Assembly (NCBI RefSeq): GCF_900101165.1
Contig: NZ_FNFK01000015.1
Coordinates: forward strand, 1-38,096
Length of the DNA stretch: 38,096 nt
Direction of reading: 5' to 3'
From: Alkalibacterium thalassium
GTDB taxonomy: Bacteria; Bacillota; Bacilli; Lactobacillales; Carnobacteriaceae_A
Made by a program: the position numbers and the translations under genes. Every line of letters begins with the position of its first letter. Positions within the stretch are counted from its first letter, which is position 1. Shown one piece after another: positions 23,911 to 32,957 of this stretch. The notes below the pieces were generated by a model. It was not told where the DNA came from. It was given only the letters and a program-made list of their open reading frames with translations, and made no database searches.

Positions 23911-24459
23911 TTCTATTTATATTCAATCAGTTTCATAATAAAAAGTTCAATATTAGTCTTGCTTCCCTTGCTGTTATGAAGGAGGAACGTCTTTATTTCA
24001 CCGCTCTCTGAAGCACTAATGAAATCATAACACGGGAAATGAGGTCATAATTTTTAAATCCTATGACAAAAAATCATGCATTTTGTTACACGTCTGTATT
24101 GTTTGACGAAAGTTTGACTATTCGGAACACCTCAACCGGCTGATATTGAAGGCTTTATGATTATATTAACTGTAATATTCAGTCTGCATCGTATGAAAAC
24201 TAGTGAACAATAAGTGACAAATATTGACATCCCCTTAACTTATCTTTCCTCACTCTATTGAAGTATCAGCTCTTTTTATTCTAGTAACTGTGCTAACTTT
24301 GTCCTTTTCAGTTATTTTCATTGTCAGTATTAGTGAATACATTAACACCAGTTGTTGTAGCCATATGTTTAGTCCACTTCTTTTTCTTTAAAGTAACTGA
24401 TTCTTTCCAATCCTATGGCAATTTGCTATTCTAGTAGGTATGAGAAAGGAAAGGTGTCC
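23911..24459. other. Intergenic promoter region between divergent genes
   Basis: No supported gene. It should hold the promoters of the minus-strand M23 gene and the plus-strand acetyltransferase pair. At 24084-24100 there is TGTTAC-N5-TGTATT, one mismatch from the WalR/YycF box TGTWAH-N5-TGTWAH, about 175 bp upstream of the M23 gene but in plus orientation. Confidence 0.4.
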
Positions 24460-25218
24460 ATGATCGATTTTCATATGCTCTACTCTTATAGTAAAGAAGT
24501 AGACAGGAATGAGTTTTTTATTCAGTATTTCAATTCATCTGCCCTGTTCAGATACGATTCCAACTACTTTAATCTGCTTTATTCCCCTTCAAAAGAAGAA
24601 TTTCAACTGATAGAAGATATGCACTGGTTTTTTTCAGAAGATAATGGGCTCGGACATGTCAAATTTACCTGGCCTATAAATCAGGGTCTGCTTCCGGAGA
24701 CGCTCGACTATTTGAGTGAGCAAGGTTACGGTCTTGAGAAACTGGAGCTCTACTCTATCGATCCGATATCCTTTAAAGCACCTGTGGCTGACGGCATACA
24801 AGTAATCAAGGTCAGCCTTGAAGAACTCGACACGTTTAAAGCCCTCAATTACATTGAGGATATGAATACGTCCCGATACTTTGCCGACGAGAAACAGACA
24901 TTTTATGACCTCATATTCTATGATCCGCATGTTACCATGTGGCTTGCTCTAAAAAAAGACCATGCAGTCGGATCCTGTCTGACTGTAGAGCAGAATGATA
25001 CCATCGAAATAGATGATGTATTCACATTGCCGGAATATAGAGGTCAATATGTAGCCAGTACACTGCAGGCCAAAGTCATGGGCGAAGCGGTCAAGAAGAA
25101 CAAGCTGGTAATTCTGGCTGCTGATGCAGAAGACAGTGTCAAAAATATGTATACAAAGCAAGGCTACACCTGTGCCGGTTTTCAAATCGGTGCCCTAAGA
25201 ATTATTGAGGAGGAATAA
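24460..25218 (+). CDS. GNAT family N-acetyltransferase
   Basis: 252 residues from the ATG at 24460 (AAAGGAAAGGTG upstream; the longer frame to 24415 has no site). The C-terminal half (about 130-250) has the GNAT layout: a substrate-side segment DVFTLPEYRGQYVASTLQAKVM containing an RGQ-x-x-A-like acetyl-CoA loop, then ILAADAEDSVKNMYTKQGY and GFQIGALR. The N-terminal half (1-120) is unlike ordinary single-domain GNATs and may be a degenerate second fold. Substrate unknown. It overlaps functionally with the next gene, starting 3 bp later. Confidence 0.82.
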   Translation: MIDFHMLYSYSKEVDRNEFFIQYFNSSALFRYDSNYFNLLYSPSKEEFQLIEDMHWFFSEDNGLGHVKFTWPINQGLLPETLDYLSEQGYGLEKLELYSIDPISFKAPVADGIQVIKVSLEELDTFKALNYIEDMNTSRYFADEKQTFYDLIFYDPHVTMWLALKKDHAVGSCLTVEQNDTIEIDDVFTLPEYRGQYVASTLQAKVMGEAVKKNKLVILAADAEDSVKNMYTKQGYTCAGFQIGALRIIEEE

Positions 25219-25220
25219 GC

Positions 25221-26225
25221 GTGAGTGTATCATTTAGACAGTTAACTGCTGATGACTTTGACTTATACAAAAATATGGAAACCGGATTAGAAGACGACTA
25301 TATGCTTAAGGTGTTTGACCGCCTGACCACTAAGGGAAATGCTCTCTTCGGTTTATTTGAAGATGAGACTCTTGTCGCTGTGGCCGGTTATACTCTTTTT
25401 GCTGGTGAATTTGCCATGCTGGGTCGTCTAAGAAGTGATAAAAGACACCGTCAGAATGGGTACGGCACAAAAATCACCGAATATATTCTCAATGCAGCCA
25501 GACAGACCCCTTCAGTGAAATGGATCGGTGCCAATACAGAACTGCACAACAAACCTGCTCAGAAGGTACTGGAAAAAATCGGACTGCCCCATGTGATCAC
25601 GTTCTACGCGGCACAGGCTTCAACGCTGACCCCTCTTATGACTGGAGACACGGAATGGACGATAGTGGACAATCGACATGAGAAAAGACAGTGGATCGAA
25701 GAGACGTACCTTAATCCCTCTTTTGAAAAGTCCGTCTTCCCCTATGAAGCCTATTATCCATTCCCTGCACGACCATCACTTTTCAGTGATGAGAAAGTGG
25801 ATGAAATGGACTGCTATATAAATCCTGACGGGACCCGGGTCCTCTTTATGTGGCGAGAAGTAAAAGGGACCGAATACCTGCATGTTGTTTACCCATGGGC
25901 CGACTTCAACGAACAGCCTGGACTGTTCGAAACAGTCGATCGCTCCTTCCAGATGCTCAAAGCTGAAAATCCTGAGGCGCTAGTCTGGATGGACCTGACT
26001 CAGGAAGAAGCTGACACTCTTCCTGCTGACCATCCTTTTGACTTTCCCTCTCCATGGATGCTTCACGGGATGTTCAAAAAAGAGGCTGATTCTATCGAAG
26101 AAGCGAATCAGATGATGGATGAACTGGAAAAAGAACTCAGCGACTTGAACGATCTGCTTGATAAGAACCAGGATAGGCTCAACACCTTGAGTGAACAGAC
26201 TAATGATCTGGATTCGAAAATTTAG
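25221..26225 (+). CDS. GNAT family N-acetyltransferase with C-terminal coiled coil
   Basis: 334 residues, GTG start with AGGAGG located in the end of the previous gene, so probably translationally coupled to it. The N-terminal 130 residues form the GNAT domain (LGRLRSDKRHRQNGYGTKITEYIL with the Q/R-x-x-G-x-G/A-like acetyl-CoA loop, then ANTELHNKPAQKVLEKIG). The middle part is an unassigned alpha/beta region rich in aromatic residues; the last 50 residues are a coiled coil (ANQMMDELEKELSDLNDL). Possibly forms a dimer or a complex with its neighbour; substrate unknown. Confidence 0.85.
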   Translation: MSVSFRQLTADDFDLYKNMETGLEDDYMLKVFDRLTTKGNALFGLFEDETLVAVAGYTLFAGEFAMLGRLRSDKRHRQNGYGTKITEYILNAARQTPSVKWIGANTELHNKPAQKVLEKIGLPHVITFYAAQASTLTPLMTGDTEWTIVDNRHEKRQWIEETYLNPSFEKSVFPYEAYYPFPARPSLFSDEKVDEMDCYINPDGTRVLFMWREVKGTEYLHVVYPWADFNEQPGLFETVDRSFQMLKAENPEALVWMDLTQEEADTLPADHPFDFPSPWMLHGMFKKEADSIEEANQMMDELEKELSDLNDLLDKNQDRLNTLSEQTNDLDSKI

Positions 26226-26243
26226 TTCAGTTGTCTTGCAAAT

Positions 26244-26319
26244 AAAAAAACTCACTGATTCACAGGATCGGAGTTCATTTTTGAACTGTCGGATACCCTG
26301 TATGATCAGTGGGTTTTTT
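26244..26319. terminator. Bidirectional terminator between GNAT pair and M3 peptidase gene
   Basis: A long imperfect hairpin centred on GTTCATTTTTGAAC, with outer arms CTCACTGAT (26251-26259) and ATCAGTGGG (26305-26313), flanked by A7 on the left and T6 on the right. Confidence 0.85.
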
Positions 26320-26322
26320 AAA

Positions 26323-28020
26323 TTATAAAGCTTTGTCGTCGACTTCTTCCAGAGCCTGGTCGATCGTCTGAATGACCCCTTCTAAAGAGCCTTCTTCAAA
26401 AGGTGAGCGCAGATTGGCTGTCGATACAGTTTCAAGGAAACTTTGTGTGCCCCCTGCTTTACAGATTGCCAGATAATCAGTCCATGCTTTTTCATCCTGA
26501 TCGACTATCGCACGTTTCCAGAACTGCAAAGCACAGATCTGAGCGAGAGTGTAGTCAATGTAGTAGAACGGCATGCCGAAAATATGTCCTTGTCTGAACC
26601 AGAATGTTCCTTTATCAAGGAAGTCATTTTCAGAAAAATCGCGATCAGGCAGGTACTGTTTCTCAAGCTCGCGCCAGACCTGCTTGCGTTTCTCAGGTGA
26701 CCACTCAGGATTTTCATATACTTCGTGCTGGAAGTGATCGACCAGAACACCATAAGGCAAGAATCTGACCGCTCCACTCAAGTGGTTGAACTTGTACTTG
26801 TCTGTCTGTTCCTTAAAGAACAGCTCCATCCATGGGTAAGTGAAGAATTCCATGCTCATTGAATGGATTTCGCAGGTTTCAAAGGTCGGGAAGACGATCT
26901 CAGGCTGCTTGATCCATCTTGACTGATAAACCTGGAACGCGTGACCTGCTTCGTGAGTCAGTACATCGATATCCCCTGATGTTCCATTAAAATTGGCAAA
27001 TATGAACGGCGACTGATAGTCAGGAATATAGGTGCAGTAGCCCCCACCTGCTTTCCCTTCCTTGGACAACAGATCGACCAGTTCTTTATCGAAAAGAAAA
27101 TCGATGAATTCAGCTGTTTCGTTACTCAGCTCATGGTACATCTTACGCCCGTTGTCGATAATGTAATCCGGGTCGCCTTGAGGTGTCGGGTTACCATCAA
27201 GGAACTGAAGAGACGCATCGTAATGCTTCATATCTTCTATTCCGATTCTTTCAGCCTGACGCTTGGCCAGTTTCTGAGTCACTGGAACCACATAATCAAG
27301 GACCTGTTTGCGGTAGACGTCCACCATGCCTCGGTCATAATCAAATCGTTTCATTCTGATGTAACCTAGTTCAACAAAATCTTTATACCCGAGCTTCTTC
27401 GCTATCGTATCTCTTACTTTGACAAGTTCGTCATACAAATTATCTAGCTTACTTTCATTTTCCTCAAAAAAACTCCACTGGGCGTCGGATGCTGCTTTTC
27501 GTGTGTCACGATCCGTCGATTCTAGATATGGCCCGAACTGGGATAAGGTCAGCTTCTTTCCGTCAAAGTCTATTTCTGCGGAAGCAAGCAGTTTCTGATA
27601 GTCACTGCTCAGCTGATTTTCTTTCTGCAGCAGATCGATGACACTGGAATCGAAGGCATCCAGTTCGAACTGCATATTCTGAAAGAAGGTTCGCGGATAG
27701 CTATCCTTCAGTTCATCAAGATAGGGAGAAGCCATGATGGCTTTATAATACGTCGTGCTGAGTTCCTGATAGTAAGGAGAGTATTCATTCCAGTACTTGT
27801 CTTCCTGATCATAAAACTCATCTTTGGTATCGATCGAATTACGGATCGAAGCGAGCGTACTCATGGTATCAAGTGATGCGGTCAGCTCAGATACTTGATC
27901 AATGGCCTGCTTGACCTGATCAGCCGATTCCGCTTCTTTCAAATTGTCAACGAGATGAAGGAAGTCTTTTTTGTACAAGTCAAAATCCGGCCGTTCGTAA
28001 GTATAATCTTGAAATTTCAT
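26323..28020 (-). CDS. pepF: M3 family oligoendopeptidase
   Basis: 565 residues. Zinc-binding HEAGH at 356-360 within VLTHEAGHAFQVYQ, with the third ligand region in FETCEIHSMSMEFF about 25 residues on, as in thimet/oligoendopeptidase F proteins. It is soluble and acts on oligopeptides in the cytoplasm. About 565 residues places it with the shorter M3 group (PepF/M3-type) rather than the ~600-residue PepF1. ATG with AGGAGG upstream. Convergent with the GNAT pair and divergent from rpoN. Confidence 0.92.
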   Translation of the reverse strand: MKFQDYTYERPDFDLYKKDFLHLVDNLKEAESADQVKQAIDQVSELTASLDTMSTLASIRNSIDTKDEFYDQEDKYWNEYSPYYQELSTTYYKAIMASPYLDELKDSYPRTFFQNMQFELDAFDSSVIDLLQKENQLSSDYQKLLASAEIDFDGKKLTLSQFGPYLESTDRDTRKAASDAQWSFFEENESKLDNLYDELVKVRDTIAKKLGYKDFVELGYIRMKRFDYDRGMVDVYRKQVLDYVVPVTQKLAKRQAERIGIEDMKHYDASLQFLDGNPTPQGDPDYIIDNGRKMYHELSNETAEFIDFLFDKELVDLLSKEGKAGGGYCTYIPDYQSPFIFANFNGTSGDIDVLTHEAGHAFQVYQSRWIKQPEIVFPTFETCEIHSMSMEFFTYPWMELFFKEQTDKYKFNHLSGAVRFLPYGVLVDHFQHEVYENPEWSPEKRKQVWRELEKQYLPDRDFSENDFLDKGTFWFRQGHIFGMPFYYIDYTLAQICALQFWKRAIVDQDEKAWTDYLAICKAGGTQSFLETVSTANLRSPFEEGSLEGVIQTIDQALEEVDDKAL

Positions 28021-28055
28021 TTGTTGCCTCCTGTGTCGATTATTAATTTTTCTTT

Positions 28056-28064
28056 AGTATAGCA
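28056..28064 (-). promoter_or_regulatory. Extended -10 promoter of the M3 peptidase gene
   Basis: On the minus strand TGCTATACT (28064-28056), about 36 bp before the start codon; no strong -35. Confidence 0.5.
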
Positions 28065-28132
28065 TAAGAAGACTCAAATGATATACTAAACCTCGTTTGT
28101 GATAAAATAAAAGGTGAAAGGATGTGACCCAT

Positions 28133-29416
28133 ATGGCATATCAGCAGCGTCCTGATTTTTCACAGAAACAGAAGCAAACGTATATCCCTAACCTGGTTCA
28201 GAATGTTCAGCTACTTCAGCTTAACCGGCTAGAACTTTCTGCCTTTCTGAATGAACTGGTCATAGATAATCCGCTTATCGATGTTCCTGAATCCGAACAG
28301 CAGCTTGTCCAGCGTGCGCTGAAAACCAGCTCATCTGTTATAGAAGAAACAGCTGCTCACAGACAGTCTCTTTATGATCATTTAAAAGAACAGGTCGAAA
28401 TGCTCTATCGTCCCACTTATTTAAGAGAATTGATTTTCTGGTGGATCAACCAGCTTGATCATAGAGGATACGTGACTGCAACTGTCGAAGAAGCCGTAGA
28501 AGAAACTGGGGCCACTGCTGTTGAACTGGTAGATGCCCTCACTTTGCTGCAGCAGCTTGATCCTGCTGGTATAGGTGCACGTTCACTGAAAGAATGTCTG
28601 ATGCTTCAGACCGAACGACTGGATTTTTCTCCAGCAACAGCCTATATCATACTGGAAGAAAATTTTGAACGGCTTACAGAGAAGAAATGGAAGGAACTAG
28701 CCGATATCTACTCTATCTCTGAGTCCGAGGTCCAGGAGGTACTGAAATTTGTACAGAAACTTACTCCCTCTCCTGCAGAAGGATTTCAGACTAGCTATAC
28801 ACCTTTTATTCTTCCAGAGCTGGCTGTATCTGTAAACGATGAAGAAGTGAGCGTAGTTGAAACGAAATATAAGACACCACTGCTTACATTCAATACGGCC
28901 TATTTTGAAGAACTGAAGCACCAGGATGACAGAACCGTTCTTAAGTATATAGGAGAAAAGAAGAAGGAGTATGATATCCTTCAGGCTGGACTTGAAAAAA
29001 GGAAAGAAACGATTTTAAGAGTCGGTACCGCTATCGCCCGTCACCAGGCAGGTTTCTTCCGCAATCCTGATGATGGCCTGTCTTCTCTTCAGCTGAACGA
29101 TCTGGCTCAGGAACTTCAGCTGAACGAATCCACTGTAAGCCGGGCAGTAAGGGAATCTTATATTCAGACACCTTCCGGCACTTACGAACTGAAATCGTTT
29201 CTATCCAGAAGGACGTCCGGTGGTGATTCACAGGACCAGCTGGAAAAGCAGATCCGAGAACTGATTGATCAAGAAGATAAATCAAACCCACTATCTGATC
29301 AGAAACTATCGGATAAACTGGCTGAATCCGGTATGCAGTTATCAAGAAGAGGTGTGACCAAGTACCGTAAAAGCCTGTCGATCCCTGCTTCTACTCAACG
29401 GAAAGTCAGAAAATGA
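28133..29416 (+). CDS. rpoN: RNA polymerase sigma-54 factor
   Basis: 427 residues from the ATG at 28133 (AAAGG 11 nt upstream; a GTG at 28124 is too close). Region I is present with the Gln/Leu-rich IPNLVQNVQLLQLNRLEL; the core-binding domain follows (LQQLDPAGIGARSLKECL), then the HTH region (LAQELQLNESTVSRAVRE) and a C-terminal RpoN box, SRRGVTKYRK in place of the canonical ARRTVAKYR. Directs transcription from -24/-12 promoters with an AAA+ activator. Convergent with the PTS operon that carries such a promoter and near its activator. Confidence 0.96.
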   Translation: MAYQQRPDFSQKQKQTYIPNLVQNVQLLQLNRLELSAFLNELVIDNPLIDVPESEQQLVQRALKTSSSVIEETAAHRQSLYDHLKEQVEMLYRPTYLRELIFWWINQLDHRGYVTATVEEAVEETGATAVELVDALTLLQQLDPAGIGARSLKECLMLQTERLDFSPATAYIILEENFERLTEKKWKELADIYSISESEVQEVLKFVQKLTPSPAEGFQTSYTPFILPELAVSVNDEEVSVVETKYKTPLLTFNTAYFEELKHQDDRTVLKYIGEKKKEYDILQAGLEKRKETILRVGTAIARHQAGFFRNPDDGLSSLQLNDLAQELQLNESTVSRAVRESYIQTPSGTYELKSFLSRRTSGGDSQDQLEKQIRELIDQEDKSNPLSDQKLSDKLAESGMQLSRRGVTKYRKSLSIPASTQRKVRK

Positions 29417-29444
29417 GTGGGACCATCGAATTTATAGTTTTTCA

Positions 29445-29490
29445 TACAAAAACAGCTGAGCCTCTATAATATAGAGCTCAGCTGTTTTGA
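29445..29490. terminator. Bidirectional terminator between rpoN and the PTS operon
   Basis: AAAACAGCTGAG and CTCAGCTGTTTT enclose an inner CTCTATAATATAGAG hairpin (29449-29485), with A and T tracts on the two sides. Confidence 0.9.
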
Positions 29491-29501
29491 TATATTATTG
29501 A

Positions 29502-30443
29502 TTATCCAAGTAGTCCCACAACATAACCTAATGTTCCAAGTACGAACAGTCCGGCGATGATTGTGATCGGGCTGACTTTACGACGTAACAACCATACGCA
29601 CGCTAGAGTCAGCATAAGTGGTGCAATTCCTGGAAGCAGTTCATCCAGTGTGTTCTGCAGTGTAGTCACTTCAACTGGAGTGATGCTCAGTCCAGATTGA
29701 ATTTCCTGAACGACACCGCGGAGCATGTCTCCGGACAAAACACCCTCGTTTGCTGCTTCAGCTACTGCTCCGAAGTTCACCATTTCATCAGCTGGTACAT
29801 CTACTCGACTCATAACTAGTGGGAAGTGCATGCTGGTCCATCTTGGAACCAGAACACCAAGGATGAACATACCAAGTACAGATGCGCCTTGAGTCAGTTT
29901 CTGCATCAGTCCGCCGGCAAGGTTCTGAGTGATGTTACCCCCTTGTACGTATCCCAGTTCCTGTGAGTACCATAGGAAAGCCATACGGATAATGTTCCAT
30001 GCCAGGAAGAAGATGATTGGTCCAAGCCAGCTTTCACTTAATGCAAGAGAAGCCGCGAATGCACCAAGTACCGGACGGATCGTTCCCCAGAAAATAGGGT
30101 CACCGACACCGGCAAGAGGGCCCATCATGCCGATTTTAACCCCTTGAATAGCGGCATTATCGATATCCTGACCGGATGCTTTCTGTTCTTCAAGAGTCAA
30201 TGTCACCCCTAGTACAGGTGCTGCAAGATACGGGTGAGTATTGAAAAACTCAAGGTGACGCTTCAATGCTAATGAACGGTCTTCTTTTGATGTGTACATT
30301 TTTTTAAGTGCCGGGATCATTGCGTAAGCCCAACCGATGTTCTGCATACGCTCGAAGTTCCAAGATGCCTGCAGGAACTGACTTCTCCAAAACACGTGTA
30401 AACGGTCTCGTTTAGATAATTTGAATTTGCTTTCTTCAGCCAT
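29502..30443 (-). CDS. manZ: Mannose-family PTS transporter, IID component
   Basis: 313 residues. The N-terminal amphipathic region (RDRLHVFWRSQFLQASWNFE), NTHPYLAAPVLGVTLTLEEQ and IGMMGPLAGVGDPIFWGT are the standard IID signatures; several membrane helices follow (about 110-150, 185-205 and 250-310). With IIC it forms the membrane channel that imports and delivers mannose/glucose-type sugars for phosphorylation. In related bacteria the IIC-IID pair is the receptor for pediocin-like bacteriocins. Last gene of the sigma-54 operon. Confidence 0.96.
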   Translation of the reverse strand: MAEESKFKLSKRDRLHVFWRSQFLQASWNFERMQNIGWAYAMIPALKKMYTSKEDRSLALKRHLEFFNTHPYLAAPVLGVTLTLEEQKASGQDIDNAAIQGVKIGMMGPLAGVGDPIFWGTIRPVLGAFAASLALSESWLGPIIFFLAWNIIRMAFLWYSQELGYVQGGNITQNLAGGLMQKLTQGASVLGMFILGVLVPRWTSMHFPLVMSRVDVPADEMVNFGAVAEAANEGVLSGDMLRGVVQEIQSGLSITPVEVTTLQNTLDELLPGIAPLMLTLACVWLLRRKVSPITIIAGLFVLGTLGYVVGLLG

Positions 30444-30462
30444 ATTTCATCAACGCTCCTTT

Positions 30463-31257
30463 TTAATAGTCATTCAGAATGTCATCAAGTGGATCGCCGC
30501 CGGAAGTGTTTCCGCCTCCGCCACCTTGATTGAATTCAGGTGCAAATTGAAGGTACAGAAGTGCCAGAACGACACCGATGATACCCATAGCGATCAGGTT
30601 CAGTTCGCCGATTGCTGAAAGAGCAAATCCTAAAGCGAAGAACAGCCATAGTTTTGGTGTAGCCATCATGTTGATAACCATCGCATAACCGACGGCAACA
30701 ATCATTCCACCGGCAACTGCCAGTCCGCCTGTCAGCCACCCCGGGATAGCGTTCAGGGCATTTGTTACGAGTTGTGGAGATACAGCAAGAATGATAGCTG
30801 CAGGGATAGCGATACGCAACCCCTGAATCATCAACGCTCCGATGTGATAGAATTCTACTGCTCTGAATGAACCTTCTGTTGCTTTTCTGTCGGCTGCGTG
30901 TGCGATTGCCACAGTCAATGTACGTACAAAGATAGTCAGTACCTGACCAGCGATTGCTAGTGGAATAGCCAATGCGATCCCTTCTGATACGCCTGCTCCG
31001 TGATAAGTGACTAAAATAGCAGATGCTACGGATGCAAGTGCCGCATCAGGTGCTACTGCTGCCCCGATGTTCATCCAGCCTAAAGCGATAAGCTGAAGTG
31101 TTCCTCCCAGTAAAAGTCCCTGAGTAGGATTTCCTGTTGCCAAACCAATTAATGTACATGCGACGATCGGCTGATGGAACTGGAACTGGTCCAGGATTCC
31201 TTCCATTCCGGCTAAGAAAGCCACAAATACAACCAATACGATTGAAATGATGTCCAT
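30463..31257 (-). CDS. manY: Mannose-family PTS transporter, IIC component
   Basis: 264 residues, about eight hydrophobic segments. Family features: start with IVLVVFVAFLAGMEGILDQFQ, CTLIGLATGNPTQGLLLGG and LIALGWMNIGAAVAPDAALAS, characteristic of ManY/LevF-type IIC. A short glycine-rich and acidic C-terminal tail (GGGGGNTSGGDPLDD) ends the protein. 19 bp upstream of manZ; co-transcribed with manX. Confidence 0.96.
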   Translation of the reverse strand: MDIISIVLVVFVAFLAGMEGILDQFQFHQPIVACTLIGLATGNPTQGLLLGGTLQLIALGWMNIGAAVAPDAALASVASAILVTYHGAGVSEGIALAIPLAIAGQVLTIFVRTLTVAIAHAADRKATEGSFRAVEFYHIGALMIQGLRIAIPAAIILAVSPQLVTNALNAIPGWLTGGLAVAGGMIVAVGYAMVINMMATPKLWLFFALGFALSAIGELNLIAMGIIGVVLALLYLQFAPEFNQGGGGGNTSGGDPLDDILNDY

Positions 31258-31284
31258 ATTTATTTTCCCTCCTTGATAGGTATC

Positions 31285-32259
31285 TTAATTCATGTATTTT
31301 GTTTTCTTAAGCAGGCTCCACAAATCTTTACGCTGATCTGCTGGTACTTTTCTGACATCGAATGTCACGCCAAGATCTCTCATTTTCTTGAAAGCTTCCA
31401 CGTCTTTTTCATCTACTGACAGAACATTGTTGATCATGACTTTACCTTCTGAGTGAGCCATGGATCCGACATTGACCTCTTCAATCTCCACTCCACCTTT
31501 AATGACACGCAGAGCATCAGTTGGGTTCTCGAATAAGAGCAGTGCTCTTGTTTTACCGAATCGCGGATCGTTCCATACTTCGATCATTTTATCGATTGGA
31601 ACAACGTTCGCTTTGATTCCTGGTGGTGAAGCCTGGGTGATCAGAGATTTACGGAGCTCATCTTTAGCTACATCATCAGAGACAACAATAATACGGGTCG
31701 GGTTGACGTCTTTAGACCAGGCAGTTGCCACTTGTCCGTGAAGCAGACGTGAGTCGATACGAGCCAGTCGGATGTCGATTTTTCCGTTACCTACTACTGT
31801 TCCTTCAGGCAATGGTTTAGACGGTTCTTCAGTTGCAGTTGCTGCTTTGCTTTCAGCTGGCTGAAGACTTTCCGGTCTCACTTTCACGCTGTCTTTCGCT
31901 ACATCGATCAGTGAAGCTGCAATATCGTGTGCTTTATCCATTGAGAAACGTGCTGTAAATGACTCGATAAGCATAGGCAGGTTCAAGCCTGCAACAATCG
32001 CCCATTTATCCTTCTTATCTTCAAACAATGTATTTGCCTGGTTAAATGGTGTACCTCCCCATAAATCGACGAGGAAGAGAATTTCGTCTGTTTCGAAAGA
32101 AGCAATGGCTTCTTCCATTTTTCTTCTAATATCATCTGGCCCTTCACTTGGAAGTAAAGTGACTGCCTTGACATTTTCCTGTTCTCCTACAATCATAGAT
32201 CCTGACTGCAGAATGCCTTCAGCAAACTCGCCGTGGCTTGCTAGTATAATTCCTACCAT
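31285..32259 (-). CDS. manX: Mannose-family PTS transporter, IIAB component
   Basis: 324 residues. IIA domain (1-135) with the phosphorylated His in ILASHGEFAEG and the LVDLWGGTPFNQA motif; an Ala/Pro/Glu linker (about 137-157); IIB domain (160-324) with the second His in RIDSRLLHGQVATAW. Phosphate passes from HPr to IIA, then IIB, then the sugar. ATG with AGGAGG-like site upstream. It follows the separate IIB gene in the same transcript. Confidence 0.96.
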   Translation of the reverse strand: MVGIILASHGEFAEGILQSGSMIVGEQENVKAVTLLPSEGPDDIRRKMEEAIASFETDEILFLVDLWGGTPFNQANTLFEDKKDKWAIVAGLNLPMLIESFTARFSMDKAHDIAASLIDVAKDSVKVRPESLQPAESKAATATEEPSKPLPEGTVVGNGKIDIRLARIDSRLLHGQVATAWSKDVNPTRIIVVSDDVAKDELRKSLITQASPPGIKANVVPIDKMIEVWNDPRFGKTRALLLFENPTDALRVIKGGVEIEEVNVGSMAHSEGKVMINNVLSVDEKDVEAFKKMRDLGVTFDVRKVPADQRKDLWSLLKKTKYMN

Positions 32260-32309
32260 TTATTTCCCTCCTACTACTAACGGACATGCCGTTATTTCTG
32301 ATTAATCGT

Positions 32310-32807
32310 TTACAAAAAGTTCCCCTTTTTTAAAACTTCCATAAGCAGCTGCTTACGGTCTGAAGGAACTTTTCTTATTTCGAGTTCTATACCTTGGTCA
32401 TCAAGATACTGAAAGGCCTCAATATCCTGCTGATCAACTGAAACGAAATGTGTGACCATCTGTTTCCCCTCGGTAAATTTCATTCCACCAATATTCACTG
32501 TATCGAACGCTACCCCCTGCTTGTAAATTGTCATTACATCGTTTGGGTTTGTAAACAACAGCAGAACTTTTACATCCTTCATGAGCGGATGGTCTTTAAT
32601 GTCGATCAGTTTCTTTACTGAGATGACATGTGCCTTGATTTCAGGTGGAGCCGCCTGCTTTAATAATAATTTCTGAAGCGGATTTGATGCGACTTGATCA
32701 CTGACAACTACGATGCGACTTATACCTGTCGACCTAGCCCATGTCGTGGCTACCTGACCGTGTATCAGACGGTCATCGATCCTTAGTAACCTGATATCCA
32801 TTAACAT
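32310..32807 (-). CDS. Separate mannose-family PTS IIB component
   Basis: 165 residues. The IIB signature LLRIDDRLIHGQVATTW with its phosphorylatable His is intact, as are VVVSDQVA and VNIGGMKF, so it is a full-length single IIB. It is paralogous to the IIB half of the following IIAB gene but clearly diverged. An extra first-gene IIB is also known from enterococcal mpt-type operons. Two ATG codons (32807 and 32801) could start it; AGGAGG is 4 or 10 nt away respectively. First gene after the sigma-54 promoter. Confidence 0.93.
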   Translation of the reverse strand: MLMDIRLLRIDDRLIHGQVATTWARSTGISRIVVVSDQVASNPLQKLLLKQAAPPEIKAHVISVKKLIDIKDHPLMKDVKVLLLFTNPNDVMTIYKQGVAFDTVNIGGMKFTEGKQMVTHFVSVDQQDIEAFQYLDDQGIELEIRKVPSDRKQLLMEVLKKGNFL

Positions 32808-32899
32808 TTATCCTCCTATATACAGAGTCACTCTCCCTTCACTTACAAATTGAGAAAAATAGTGGTGCAGCGTAGTGTTTTTCTCTTCCAATTTATATA

Positions 32900-32915
32900 A
32901 GCAAGAAGTGTGCCA
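32900..32915 (-). promoter_or_regulatory. Sigma-54 (-24/-12) promoter of the PTS operon
   Basis: On the minus strand TGGCAC (32915-32910), 5 nt, TTGCT (32904-32900): a full match to TGGCAC-N5-TTGCW. It lies about 95-100 bp upstream of the IIB start; rpoN and a sigma-54-dependent activator gene flank the operon. Confidence 0.93.
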
Positions 32916-32957
32916 ACTTTAATTTCTTGAGAACCTTTATGTATCAACGGTTTTCCA

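Noticed and set aside
24412-24430. Sigma-54 promoter (TGGCAATTTGC) before the acetyltransferase pair
   Set aside because: Spacing between the GG and GC elements is far too short for a -24/-12 promoter.
28124-28132. GTG at 28124 as the rpoN start
   Set aside because: It lies 2 nt from AAAGG; the ATG at 28133 has a workable spacing and fits the family N-terminus.
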